The position numbers and the translations under genes are program-made. From Solibacteraceae bacterium (lineage in GTDB: Bacteria; Acidobacteriota; Terriglobia; Bryobacterales; Bryobacteraceae), in NCBI GenBank assembly GCA_021324015.1, contig JAJPJX010000032.1, positions 1-52,936 of the forward strand: 52,936 nucleotides of DNA. Direction: 5' to 3'. Within the stretch, counting starts at the first letter, position 1, and every line of letters begins with the position of its first letter. The notes beneath the pieces are model-generated. The model was not told the DNA's origin. It saw only the letters and a list, made by a program, of their open reading frames with translations, and searched no databases. Below are positions 27,695-36,601 of this stretch, piece by piece.

Positions 27695-30532
27695 CTACTG
27701 GTAACGCACCCATATGGGTGAGCTCCAGGCCAGGTTGTGGTCCAGTTGGATCACCCGCACGTAGTAATAGTTTTCGCCTGGTCTGGGGGCCTGGTCCACG
27801 TATTCGAACTCGAACTGCCGGCTGCCCGGATTCTTCGTGTAGACGAATTCGTTGTTGCGCACCAGATCCACTTTCAGCAACTGGTCGGTACCCGAGATCC
27901 TGGCCGTCAGTTTGACCCGGCCCGAGGCGGCGAACGCTTCGCCCATCAGGTGCCGAGCGCCGCCGGCCTCCTGGGCTTCGAAATCCAGGATGATGTTGTC
28001 CGTGGCGGCGTAGGCGTGCCGGCTGCGCATGCTCTCCACGATGCGGCCGCGCTGCTCGTCCGGGGTATAGATCAGCGTATAGCTGGTGTGCGTCGAGATG
28101 TGATCGGAACTGGCCTCCACGCCCAGTTTTAACCCTTTGGCCAGCGCATTCCACCAGAAACCCGCCGGCTCGTAGGTGCCGTGGATCAGCAGATGCTGTG
28201 TGTCGTCCTCGGCCCGCGGCGCGCCCTTGTATTCGTAGCTGGCATGGTAGCCCTGGTAGATCTCTACCAGCGGCTCGAGCGCGGGGTCGTTGTCGCGATA
28301 GTCCGTGCCTTGTCCCGTGGCCAGCGAATGTTCCATGCAGATGCCGCGATTCTGCCGCAGGTAGGGATAGAGAATGCCGCCGCTGTTGACCTCCCCGCGG
28401 TTCTCCGCCGCCCCCACCGGAAGAGTGCGTACTCCCCGGTGGTCGAACACCACGTTGCGGTGGCCGTTGGGATAATTCACGCTGCGCTCGTAACCGAACA
28501 GCGGCGTGTACCTCCCGCGAATGCGGAACAGGTCGTACGATTTCTCCGTCCGCCACCAGTTGTACTCCACGTCGCCGCCCATGTTGTGGTCCGTCACGAT
28601 GCCCGTATCCATCTCGGCCACGTCCAGCACGTAACGGTAGTAGTCCTCGAGCGATCCGTCACCCGAGCCGTCCGCGGAAATGTCCGTGTGGCGGTGGAAG
28701 TCGCCTCGCAGGATACGGTAGGTGGTCCCATTCACGGCCGTCCGGTAGGCCCGGATGCGCGCCACATCCTGAGCCTCGTTCGGGTGCATGATTTGGGCGC
28801 CCACCTTGACGTCGGTGAACGCCCGCAGCCCGGGGGTCTCCGCGGCCCCGCCTTGTGGAGGTTGGCTGGCCTGCGCCTGGTACACCTCGTAATGCACCAT
28901 CGTGGCCCCCTGATAGCCTGGGGGAACGTGGCCGAACTCGCGCCCGTCCGTCGCCCAGGTCAGCCACAAGCGATCCGCCGCGCCCACTGCCTGGAACGGA
29001 GCCTCGTTGCGCGAGGTTGAATTAGGCACGAAGGCGGCCGGCCGCCACGCGCCATTCTCAAACGTCGTCAGGTACAGATCCCATAGCCCGCCGTTGCACC
29101 AGTAGTCGGAGCGGTTGTTCAGCGCGCTGGTGCGCATCTGAAACGCGGCCCACACTCTGCCGTTGCCGTCCGCCGCCAGATGCGGCAATTGCCAGTAGCG
29201 CCGCAGCCGTTCCGGCACCGCAGAGCGGAAGTCTCCCGCCTCTTTCCACTCGCCCCGGTCTTTCACCACCGCGCGGATTTCGCGGTCCGCGTACAGCACC
29301 GTCGAGCGGTACGGGTCCTCATGCGTCCAGTCCTTGCCCCAGTTGACACCGGATTCGTCCCACGCCAGCCACGGGCGCCCCTGGCCGTCCACGGTTACGG
29401 AAGCGTGCGCCTGGAATCGCGCCGAGGTGGTCACCTGTTCCACTCCGCCGGCTTCCCCGGAAGCCGCTATCCTTCGGAAGAAGATGTCGTAGTTGCCCTT
29501 CTGATAGCTGTCCCAGGCCACGTACAGGTTGCCGTCCCGGTCCGCGGCGGCGTCCGGGCTCCATACGCTGGGTCCGCCGATGCGCTGCGGCTCCGACCAG
29601 TTCCCGCCCTCGAAGGCCGCCAGGTAAAGATAGGATTGCCCGCCATCGTATCCCACCCAAACCAGCCGCAGCGGTCCCCCTGGGCCGGAGACCAGCTTGT
29701 GAAACATGTTCGGGCTATGTTCCCGGGTGATCTGGCGGCGCGGTCCCCAGGTGGCGCCGTCGTATACCCGCTCGTAGAGGTTCCAGTCCTGGTCGTTGCG
29801 CTCGGACCACACCACGTGGATCTGCCCGCGCTCATCCTCGCCCACGGCGGTGCGGTAAATGTCGCCCTTTTCCTCGGTCAGCCGCGTCGCCGAGCCGCCC
29901 GCCCTGCGGGCGTAGACGTGGTCGCCACGGTCCTGGTAGGCCTGCCAGGCCGTCCAGACCGCGCCGGTGCGCGTCACCGCCAGCGATGGATAATCCTGCT
30001 CCTCTTTCGCGCTCTCCGAAACCCGGAAAGCCGCCGGCACCCGCTCTACCACAGCGTCGCCGTCCAGGTAGCGGGATATCCGGCCATAGGCCAACTGCCG
30101 TACCGGCACGGAAAAGCTGCCCTGGCGGGTCTGGAATTCCACCGCGTTGCTGGACCGCTCGACCGTCACCACCAGGCCGGCGGGCACCAGGTTGCGGGCC
30201 GAGGCCGAGTTGGATGCCACCGGGTTGGGCTGATCCGGCTGATTCTCGAACACCACGCGCTTGATGTCCAGCTTCCAGGAGGCGGCACCGGTCATGGCGT
30301 CGCTTTGGAAGAAGCGCCACGGCGTGGCCTTGATCAGCTTGCCGCCGGTGACCCGCAGGCTGCCGTCGTACGATTTCTCAGCCGTGCGCAGATAACCGAA
30401 GGTCACTCGAAAACAGATGGTGCTTTCGAGTGCCTCGGCGGCCGCCGGCCGCGCGCCGGGCTTGCGTTTCTGTGCGGCGGAAAAGACCACCAGCGCGAGA
30501 ATGAGAACGGGCACGGCCAGCCGGAAGCGCAT
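27695..30532 (-). CDS. Secreted 945-residue protein with beta-propeller-like and PHP-like domains
   Basis: Residues 1-21 are a signal peptide. Residues 180-560 repeat short segments of the type RTGAVWTAWQAYQDRGD, LYVAWDSYQ and GRPWLAWDE, which suggest a beta-propeller. Residues from about 615 on carry a PHP-type metal-dependent start (LRGDFHRHTDISADG, then GIVTDHNMGGD) of the kind seen in DUF3604-like proteins. The metal motif suggests a hydrolase, but the substrate is not clear. Size and domain mix resemble families widespread in acidobacterial secretomes. It has no operon partner: cynS and the PII gene lie 200 bases away on the same strand, and the Fe-S carrier gene lies 84 bases upstream. 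Confidence 0.8.
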   Translation of the reverse strand: MRFRLAVPVLILALVVFSAAQKRKPGARPAAAEALESTICFRVTFGYLRTAEKSYDGSLRVTGGKLIKATPWRFFQSDAMTGAASWKLDIKRVVFENQPDQPNPVASNSASARNLVPAGLVVTVERSSNAVEFQTRQGSFSVPVRQLAYGRISRYLDGDAVVERVPAAFRVSESAKEEQDYPSLAVTRTGAVWTAWQAYQDRGDHVYARRAGGSATRLTEEKGDIYRTAVGEDERGQIHVVWSERNDQDWNLYERVYDGATWGPRRQITREHSPNMFHKLVSGPGGPLRLVWVGYDGGQSYLYLAAFEGGNWSEPQRIGGPSVWSPDAAADRDGNLYVAWDSYQKGNYDIFFRRIAASGEAGGVEQVTTSARFQAHASVTVDGQGRPWLAWDESGVNWGKDWTHEDPYRSTVLYADREIRAVVKDRGEWKEAGDFRSAVPERLRRYWQLPHLAADGNGRVWAAFQMRTSALNNRSDYWCNGGLWDLYLTTFENGAWRPAAFVPNSTSRNEAPFQAVGAADRLWLTWATDGREFGHVPPGYQGATMVHYEVYQAQASQPPQGGAAETPGLRAFTDVKVGAQIMHPNEAQDVARIRAYRTAVNGTTYRILRGDFHRHTDISADGSGDGSLEDYYRYVLDVAEMDTGIVTDHNMGGDVEYNWWRTEKSYDLFRIRGRYTPLFGYERSVNYPNGHRNVVFDHRGVRTLPVGAAENRGEVNSGGILYPYLRQNRGICMEHSLATGQGTDYRDNDPALEPLVEIYQGYHASYEYKGAPRAEDDTQHLLIHGTYEPAGFWWNALAKGLKLGVEASSDHISTHTSYTLIYTPDEQRGRIVESMRSRHAYAATDNIILDFEAQEAGGARHLMGEAFAASGRVKLTARISGTDQLLKVDLVRNNEFVYTKNPGSRQFEFEYVDQAPRPGENYYYVRVIQLDHNLAWSSPIWVRYQ

Positions 30533-30616
30533 CAGGAAACCCCCGCCGGTGATTATATCGCCGCCGGCACGCGTTTCCGGCGCACCGGAACCCAGCCGCG
30601 ACCGCCAGGGATCGGT

Positions 30617-30946
30617 CTATACTTCGTTTGGCTGGAAAGATTTGCCGCAGCTGCAGCTTTTTTGCGCGTTGGGATTGCGGAAGACGAAGCGCTGTTCGAC
30701 GAAGGATTCCGCGTAGTCGAGTTCCAGCCCGTCCAGGTAAGCAAAGCTTCTCGGATCCACGAAAACCCGCACGCCCCCATGCTCGAAAATCTGGTCGTTG
30801 GCCCGCGGCGCTGTCTCCAGCGCGAACTTGTAAGTCAGCCCCGAGCAGCCACCGCCCACCACCCCCAGTCGCAGCCCGCCCGGGCACTCGTTCCGCTCCA
30901 GCGTCTGGCGAATCTTCTCAACGGCTTTCGGCGTGATGTGGATCGT
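30617..30946 (-). CDS. A-type iron-sulfur carrier (IscA/ErpA-like), probable ACG start
   Basis: The family's three cysteine ligands are present: one in GGGCSGL and two in KSCSCGK near the end. The protein reads IHITPKAVEKIRQTLE at the N-terminus, which matches IscA/ErpA, but no ATG, GTG or TTG precedes it. The in-frame stop is at 30967-30965, and the first canonical start is the internal GTG at 30862, which would cut off the conserved helix. An ACG at 30946 has AGGAGG (30961-30956) nine bases before it, giving 109 residues, the normal length. I therefore call the start ACG by inference. Such proteins pass [4Fe-4S] or [2Fe-2S] clusters to targets; the two Fe-S proteins in this window are possible clients. 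Confidence 0.75.
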   Translation of the reverse strand, partial: TIHITPKAVEKIRQTLERNECPGGLRLGVVGGGCSGLTYKFALETAPRANDQIFEHGGVRVFVDPRSFAYLDGLELDYAESFVEQRFVFRNPNAQKSCSCGKSFQPNEV

Positions 30947-31035
30947 AAGCCTGCTCCTCCTCTTCTATTGATTCTAGCCTGCCTCCCCCGGATTCGTTGT
31001 GTTACCCTGAAAGCCAATTCAGCACCCGGAGGGAA

Positions 31036-32157
31036 ATGGGTTTCATGTTGTGGACACGCAGGTCCTGTCTGAAGGCTGTCGCCGGAACATTGGGAGCCGC
31101 TCGAGGCCTGGCTTTGGGCGCGCAGGTCTCCTCGAAATCGCAGCGAACCAAGCTGTCCATCCCCGGCCTGTACCGCGGTAAGGTCATCTCCGTCGAGCAT
31201 CCCGGCAGCATCGTCTCCGGCCAATATCAGGCCGGCGCCATTCGCCAGATGATGCGCCGCGGCATGACGGAACTGACCGGCGCGCCCTGGGCGGAGGCCT
31301 GGCGGCAGTTTGTAGAGCCCGGCGACGTGGTCGGCATCAAGGTCAATCCCGTCGGAGCGCCGCACGTCATCTCCGATCCCACCGTCCTGCACGAGGTCAT
31401 TGACGGCCTGAAAGCCGCCGGCGTGAAGGCGCGGGACATCGTGGTCTATGACCGCTATCGCGCCCAGTTCATCAAGGCGGGTTTTCCGACATGGCTGCCC
31501 GAGGGGGTGCGCTATTCCAACGCCACGGAGAACTATGACGATGTCCAGCAGGCCATCGCGGGCTACGATCCCGATCACTACATGGACATGCGCCTTACCC
31601 TGCCCGGCTATGATGTGGAGAACGTGACCGCCCGGCGCTCCTACGCCGCCCGTTTCATCACCTCCGAGGTGAACAAGCTCATTAATCTTCCGGTGCTGAA
31701 GGACCACCAGTCTGCGGGCGTCACTCTGGCCCTCAAGAACCTGTCTCACGGCCTGGTGAACAATGTCTGCCGCAGCCACGGCACGTACAGCTTGAACGTG
31801 TGCGGCGAGTTCATCCCGGCGGTCGTGTCCATGCCCGTCATCCGCGACAAGGTGGTGCTGAACATCCTGGATGGGGTTAAGGGCCTTTATCATGGAGGAC
31901 CCGGCGCCAGGCCGCAATTCGTCTGGGAGCACCGTACCATGTACTTCGCCACGGACCCCGTGGCGCTCGATCATGCCGGCTGGCGCGCCATCGACGAGAA
32001 GCGCGCCGCGGTGGGCATGAAAAGTATCATGGACGATACGCCGGACCAGTTCAGCCACTTCATTCACCGCCAGCCCGAGCACATTGAAATCGCCGGGGCC
32101 ATGGGCCTGGGCGAGTTCGACTGGGCCAAAATCGACCTGCGCAAAATCCGGCTGTAA
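31036..32157 (+). CDS. DUF362-domain protein with Tat leader
   Basis: The 373-residue product begins with a twin-arginine motif (TRRSCLKAVAG) and then a DUF362-type domain (KVISVEHPGS, DVVGIKVNP, then YGAA-like ARFITSEVNKLINLPVLKDH). DUF362 proteins often carry ferredoxin clusters, but no CxxCxxC run is visible here. The ATG at 31036 is chosen; the ATG at 31045 is equally possible, with GGAGG at 31028-31032. The gene lies 49 bases before maeB and may be co-transcribed. The biochemical role is unknown. Confidence 0.75.
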   Translation: MGFMLWTRRSCLKAVAGTLGAARGLALGAQVSSKSQRTKLSIPGLYRGKVISVEHPGSIVSGQYQAGAIRQMMRRGMTELTGAPWAEAWRQFVEPGDVVGIKVNPVGAPHVISDPTVLHEVIDGLKAAGVKARDIVVYDRYRAQFIKAGFPTWLPEGVRYSNATENYDDVQQAIAGYDPDHYMDMRLTLPGYDVENVTARRSYAARFITSEVNKLINLPVLKDHQSAGVTLALKNLSHGLVNNVCRSHGTYSLNVCGEFIPAVVSMPVIRDKVVLNILDGVKGLYHGGPGARPQFVWEHRTMYFATDPVALDHAGWRAIDEKRAAVGMKSIMDDTPDQFSHFIHRQPEHIEIAGAMGLGEFDWAKIDLRKIRL

Positions 32158-32205
32158 GGCCGCGCGGGCGTTTTCGCCGGCTGCGCTTGGAAAGGATCCG
32201 TTCGC

Positions 32206-34461
32206 ATGAAGATTCGCCCCGAAGAGGCCCTCGAGTTCCACTCCAGCCACCCGGCGGGCAAGCTCTCCATCGCTCCCACCAAGCCCTGCCACACGCAGCG
32301 CGATTTGAGTCTGGCCTACACGCCCGGCGTGGCGGTCCCTTGCCTGGAAATCCAGCGCGATCCCGCCCTGGTCTACAAATACACCGCCAAGGGCAACCTG
32401 GTGGCGGTGGTCACGAACGGCACGGCGGTGCTGGGCCTGGGCAACATCGGCCCCGCTGCCGGAAAGCCCGTCATGGAGGGCAAGGCGGTCCTGTTCAAGC
32501 GCTTCGCCGATATCGACGTGTTCGACATCGAATTGAACACGACGGATCCGCGGGAAATCATCCGCGCCTGCCAAATGCTGGAACCCACCTTCGGCGGCAT
32601 CAACCTGGAAGATATCCGGGCGCCGGAATGCTTCTACGTCGAAGAGGAACTCCGGCGCACCATGAAGATTCCGGTTTTCCACGACGATCAGCACGGCACG
32701 GCCATCATCTCCGGGGCCGCCCTGCTGAACGCGCTGGAAATCGCCGGCAAGCGCATCGAAGATGCAAAAGCGGTCTTCAACGGCGCGGGGGCTAGCGGCA
32801 TCGCCTGCGCCGAGCACTACGTGAAGCTGGGAGTGCGGCGCGAAAACATACTCATGTGCGATACCAAGGGGGTGGTCTATAAGGGCCGCGCGGAGGGCAT
32901 GAACCCCTACAAGGAGCGTTTTGCCCGCGAAACCTCCGCGCGCACGCTGGCGGATGCCCTGGTGGGAGCCGACGTTTTCTTCGGCCTCTCCACCGGCAAC
33001 TGCGTCACGCCGGACATGCTGCGCGCGATGGCCCGCGATCCCATCGTCTTCGCGCTGGCCAACCCGGACCCGGAGATCGACTACGAAACCGCCCTGGCCA
33101 CCCGCCCCGACGCCATCGTGGCCACGGGCCGTTCGGACTACCCCAACCAGGTCAACAATGTTCTGGGCTTCCCCTTCATCTTCCGTGGCGCGCTCGATGT
33201 GCGCGCCACCACCGTGAACGACCAGATGGAACTGGCCGCCACGCGCGCCCTGGCGGCGCTGGCCAAGGAGGACGTGCCCGATGCAGTATGCCGCGCGTAT
33301 GGCGTGGACCGCTTGTCCTTCGGGCGCGAATACATCATCCCCAAGCCTTTTGATCCGCGCGTGCTCATTTGGGAGGCCGCGGCCGTGGCGCAGGCGGCCA
33401 TCGAGAGCGGCGTGGCCCAACTTCCTCTGGATATCGGCGAGTATCGGGAGCAGCTCGAGCGCCGCCTGGGTAAGGCTCACGAGATCATGCGCGCCGTGAT
33501 CCAGAAGGCGCGGCGCCAGTCCAAGCGGGTGGTCTTCCCCGAAGGCGAGGAGGACAAGATCCTGCGCGCCTGTCAGATTCTGATGGACGAGAAAATCGCC
33601 GTGCCCGTGCTGCTCGGCAAGGAAGCGGCTATCCGCTCCCGGGCCCAGCAACTCCGGCTGCACTTCAACGGCGAGTTACAGGTGATCGACCCGGCCCGGT
33701 CCGGCCGGCTTCCGGTCTATACCGAGGAACTGCATCACTTGCGCCAGCGCAAAGGTCTGACCCACCAGGAAGCCCGCGAGATGATCCTCAACCGCAACGT
33801 GTTCGGCTCCATGATGGTGCGGCTGGGCGACGCCGACGCGCTCATCAGCGGCTTGACGCAGCACTATCCGGAAACCGTCCGCCCGGCCTTGCAGGTGATC
33901 GAGGTGCGCGAGGGCCAGAGCCGCGTCTCGGGCGTCTATGTGTTGATCACGCAGAAGGGGCAGTGCTATTTCCTGGCGGACGCCACGGTCAACATCGAGC
34001 CAACCTCGGAGGACCTGGCGGAGATCGCCATCAACACCGCCGAACTGGCGCGGCGTTTCGACGTCCAGCCGCGCGTGGCCATGCTCTCCTTCTCCAACTT
34101 CGGAAGCACTCGCCATGCGCTGGCCGAAAAGGTGCGGCGCGCGGTGGAACTCGTGCGCCTGCGCGCTCCGGGCCTGATGATTGATGGGGAAATGCAGGCC
34201 GACACCGCCGTGGTGCCGGAAATCATCGACGAGACCTACCCGTTCAGCACGCTCAAGGGCGGCGCCAATGTCCTGATCTTCCCCAACCTGGAGTCCGGCA
34301 ATATCGCCTACAAGCTGCTGGCCCGCATAGGCGGCGCCGAACCGATCGGCCCCATCCTGGTGGGCATGGCCAAGCCCGTGCACGTGCTCCAGCGCGATGC
34401 CGAGGTCAACGACATCGTGAACATGGCGGCCATCGCGGTGGTGGACGCGCAGGAAGTATAG
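32206..34461 (+). CDS. maeB: NADP-dependent malic enzyme with C-terminal phosphotransacetylase-like domain
   Basis: The 751-residue product has two parts. Residues 1-430 form the malic enzyme: YTPGVAVPC, the metal-binding block FHDDQHGTA, and the nucleotide-binding [11 protein letters not shown]. Residues from about 430 on resemble phosphotransacetylase ([19 protein letters not shown], then [22 protein letters not shown]). The enzyme oxidatively decarboxylates malate to pyruvate and makes NADPH; in MaeB the second domain is thought to be regulatory (acetyl-CoA sensing) and not catalytic. The length matches the family (about 750-770). It is convergent with the phosphoesterase gene, with six bases between the stops. 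Confidence 0.94.
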   Translation: MKIRPEEALEFHSSHPAGKLSIAPTKPCHTQRDLSLAYTPGVAVPCLEIQRDPALVYKYTAKGNLVAVVTNGTAVLGLGNIGPAAGKPVMEGKAVLFKRFADIDVFDIELNTTDPREIIRACQMLEPTFGGINLEDIRAPECFYVEEELRRTMKIPVFHDDQHGTAIISGAALLNALEIAGKRIEDAKAVFNGAGASGIACAEHYVKLGVRRENILMCDTKGVVYKGRAEGMNPYKERFARETSARTLADALVGADVFFGLSTGNCVTPDMLRAMARDPIVFALANPDPEIDYETALATRPDAIVATGRSDYPNQVNNVLGFPFIFRGALDVRATTVNDQMELAATRALAALAKEDVPDAVCRAYGVDRLSFGREYIIPKPFDPRVLIWEAAAVAQAAIESGVAQLPLDIGEYREQLERRLGKAHEIMRAVIQKARRQSKRVVFPEGEEDKILRACQILMDEKIAVPVLLGKEAAIRSRAQQLRLHFNGELQVIDPARSGRLPVYTEELHHLRQRKGLTHQEAREMILNRNVFGSMMVRLGDADALISGLTQHYPETVRPALQVIEVREGQSRVSGVYVLITQKGQCYFLADATVNIEPTSEDLAEIAINTAELARRFDVQPRVAMLSFSNFGSTRHALAEKVRRAVELVRLRAPGLMIDGEMQADTAVVPEIIDETYPFSTLKGGANVLIFPNLESGNIAYKLLARIGGAEPIGPILVGMAKPVHVLQRDAEVNDIVNMAAIAVVDAQEV

Positions 34462-34467
34462 CGGCGG

Positions 34468-35736
34468 TCAGCTCAGATCGCCCGGCTCCCGGCGGCCACC
34501 CACAGCCGGAAGCTGCGGGTAGTAGTCCGCGTTGAGCGCGAAGTTGAAGCACGGCATCAGGTCGCCGATATCCGTGCGCCCGTCTCGCGGCGGAGCGGGT
34601 GGGCCGAAGGGCTGGCCGTTGGCTGCCTGGTTGTTGGCGCCGGGGGTCTGCGAATCGAACTGGTGGTTGATCGACGCCAGCGTGGGAAGCTGGAACACCC
34701 GCTCCAAAAACTTCAGCACGGAGCTGTGCTCGAACAGCGTGCCCTCCACGTGTCCGCGCTTGGCGAACGGCGAGACAACCAGCATCGGCACCCGAATCCC
34801 GGCGCCGTACGCGTCGAATTGCGGCGGCGGCACGTGATCGAAGAACCCGCCGCCTTCGTCATACGCCAAAAGATAAGCGGAGCTTTTCCAGGCCGAAGAT
34901 TTCATCAGCGCCCCGATCAGCACCTCCTGCGTAGCCTGTCCCCTGGTGACGTCAAATGGCGGATGCTCGTCGTTGAACAGCCCGCAGGTAATGAAGGAGA
35001 CCTGGGGGAGGGTGCCGTTGCTCAAGTCGCTGAAGTACTCCGAAGCGGGACGATTGATGCGCGGATCGTTGATCCAGTTGGAAAACAGCATCATCTCGTT
35101 GTCCGCCTCGACTTCCACCAGCAGACCCACGTTGTAGTTCTTGAAGGTGATGCCGTGCGCATCCAGCACGTCCAGGATCATCGGGTAGGTCAGGCTGCCC
35201 TGGGGGATGTTGTTAGTCGTATTGCCGCCGCAGGTTCCCGAGCACAGGTACAGCCGGTTGGGATATGTGCCGCCTAAAAGGGAACAGAAATAATTGCCGC
35301 ACAGCGTGAAGTGGTCGGCCAGGGAGTAATAGAACGGCAGGTCCTGCTGGTCGAAGTAACCTAGCGCGTCGATGCCGTTGGTGGTGTAGAAGCCGTCCAT
35401 CTTGCCGTTGTCCCACTCGCTGTGGATGTCCGTCCACTGGTGCTTGGGAAACGTGCCGGAAGTGCTGGTCAGATGGTAGGGCGCCACGCTGCCGCCGTTG
35501 CCATCCGGCTGCGAATAGCCCGGGGGAACGCCGTAGGGTCCCACGTTGGCGTAATAGCCGAAATAGTGGTCGAACGACCGGTTTTCCTGGCAGGCGATGA
35601 TCACATGCTGAATCGGCAGGCCTGGCGTTACCGCCGCCCGGGAGCGCGCCGCCAGGCCCACTGCTCCGGCCGCGCCTGCCCACCGCAGAAACTCCCGGCG
35701 CGAATGTCCCTTGCCCCCCGCCTGCAGACCCCTCAT
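34468..35736 (-). CDS. Exported phosphoesterase of the phospholipase C / acid phosphatase family
   Basis: The 422-residue product starts with a Tat motif (SRREFLRWAGAAG) and continues with the family signature IIACQENRSFDHYFG, in which Glu and Asn contribute to the active site. Further blocks are YDEGGGFFDHVPPP and RVPMLVVSPFAK, typical of PF04185 enzymes. These enzymes split phospholipids or phosphomonoesters outside the cell. The start is supported by GAGGAGGGAGGAACG upstream. Substrate (phosphatidylcholine or phosphate esters) cannot be decided. It is shorter than the 700-residue non-hemolytic PLCs and closer to the AcpA or short phosphoesterase subgroup. Confidence 0.85.
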   Translation of the reverse strand: MRGLQAGGKGHSRREFLRWAGAAGAVGLAARSRAAVTPGLPIQHVIIACQENRSFDHYFGYYANVGPYGVPPGYSQPDGNGGSVAPYHLTSTSGTFPKHQWTDIHSEWDNGKMDGFYTTNGIDALGYFDQQDLPFYYSLADHFTLCGNYFCSLLGGTYPNRLYLCSGTCGGNTTNNIPQGSLTYPMILDVLDAHGITFKNYNVGLLVEVEADNEMMLFSNWINDPRINRPASEYFSDLSNGTLPQVSFITCGLFNDEHPPFDVTRGQATQEVLIGALMKSSAWKSSAYLLAYDEGGGFFDHVPPPQFDAYGAGIRVPMLVVSPFAKRGHVEGTLFEHSSVLKFLERVFQLPTLASINHQFDSQTPGANNQAANGQPFGPPAPPRDGRTDIGDLMPCFNFALNADYYPQLPAVGGRREPGDLS

Positions 35737-35840
35737 GATCGTTCCTCCCTCCTCGACGGCTCAGGTGCCCCAACTTACCAGGAACTCTGAGGCCTGTCAA
35801 TTTTCGGAGCCGCGTATTCAGGTAAGCTGGGAAGTCAGGT

Positions 35841-36557
35841 ATGTCTCTGGAACAGGCCCGGGAATGGCTGCAAGCTGCCGGCTCCGTGGTGGCGTTGACC
35901 GGGGCGGGCATTTCCGCGGAAAGCGGAATACCGACCTTCCGCGGCGACGGCGGGTTATGGCAGAACTATCGTGCCGAAGACCTGGCCACGCCGCAGGCCT
36001 TCGCTCGCGATCCGAGGCTGGTGTGGGAGTGGTACAACTGGCGGCGCGAGATCATCGCCCAGGCGAAGCCGAATCCGGGGCATGCGGCCCTGGTCCGGCT
36101 GGAAATCGCCAAGCCGCGCTTCACGCTGGTCACCCAGAACGTGGATGGGTTGCACGATCTGGCGGGCAGCGGCCGGGTCCTGAAGCTGCACGGCGACATC
36201 TGGCGTATGCGCTGCACGCAGTGCGGCAGCAACTGGCCGGACCGCCGCGTGCCCCTGCCCAAGCTGCCCCCTCACTGCGCCTGCGGCGGGCTGGCTCGCC
36301 CCGGCGTCGTGTGGTTCGGCGAAGCTCTCCCCGAGGGGATGATGCAGGAGGCGGAACACGCCGTGCGCGAGGCCGAGGTGTTCCTGGTAGTGGGCACCTC
36401 AGCCGTCGTCTATCCGGCGGCCAGCCTGATTCCCCTGGCCCGCCAGAGCGGCGCGCGCGTGGTGGAGATTAACGTGGAGGCCACTCCTTATTCGGAGATC
36501 GCGCACTGCTCCCTCCAGGGTCCGGCGGGGGAAATTTTGCCCCAACTGATCCCCTGA
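35841..36557 (+). CDS. cobB: NAD-dependent protein deacylase, class III sirtuin
   Basis: The 238-residue product shows the sirtuin core: LTGAGISAESGIPTFRG at residues 19-35, TQNVDGLH (98-105), catalytic His117 in KLHGD, and a zinc site of CTQC (125-128) and CACG. Tyr65 and Arg68 in YNWRR match the YxxR motif that binds dicarboxylic acyl groups in SIRT5-type enzymes, so it may remove succinyl or malonyl as well as acetyl groups. The start has no strong ribosome site. A hairpin followed by T residues directly after it (36576-36595) may be its terminator. Confidence 0.9.
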   Translation: MSLEQAREWLQAAGSVVALTGAGISAESGIPTFRGDGGLWQNYRAEDLATPQAFARDPRLVWEWYNWRREIIAQAKPNPGHAALVRLEIAKPRFTLVTQNVDGLHDLAGSGRVLKLHGDIWRMRCTQCGSNWPDRRVPLPKLPPHCACGGLARPGVVWFGEALPEGMMQEAEHAVREAEVFLVVGTSAVVYPAASLIPLARQSGARVVEINVEATPYSEIAHCSLQGPAGEILPQLIP

Positions 36558-36575
36558 GCATGTAACCGAGCCGCG

Positions 36576-36597
36576 ACCGCGAGGAGCGGTGTTTTAG
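36576..36597 (+). terminator. Probable intrinsic terminator after the sirtuin gene
   Basis: ACCGC (36576-36580) pairs with GCGGT (36586-36590) around a five-base loop, followed by GTTTTAGATTG. It sits in the 44-base gap between two convergent genes. The stem is short, so strength is uncertain. Confidence 0.45.
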
Positions 36598-36601
36598 ATT
36601 G

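Noticed and set aside
29180-31072. 630-residue open frame on the plus strand
   Set aside because: It lies opposite the 945-residue secreted protein and the Fe-S carrier, with no motif. The minus-strand genes have clear family features.
30835-33663. 942-residue open frame on the minus strand
   Set aside because: It lies opposite the DUF362 and malic enzyme genes and crosses the Fe-S carrier. It has no domain or signal peptide, so it is a long random frame from high GC.
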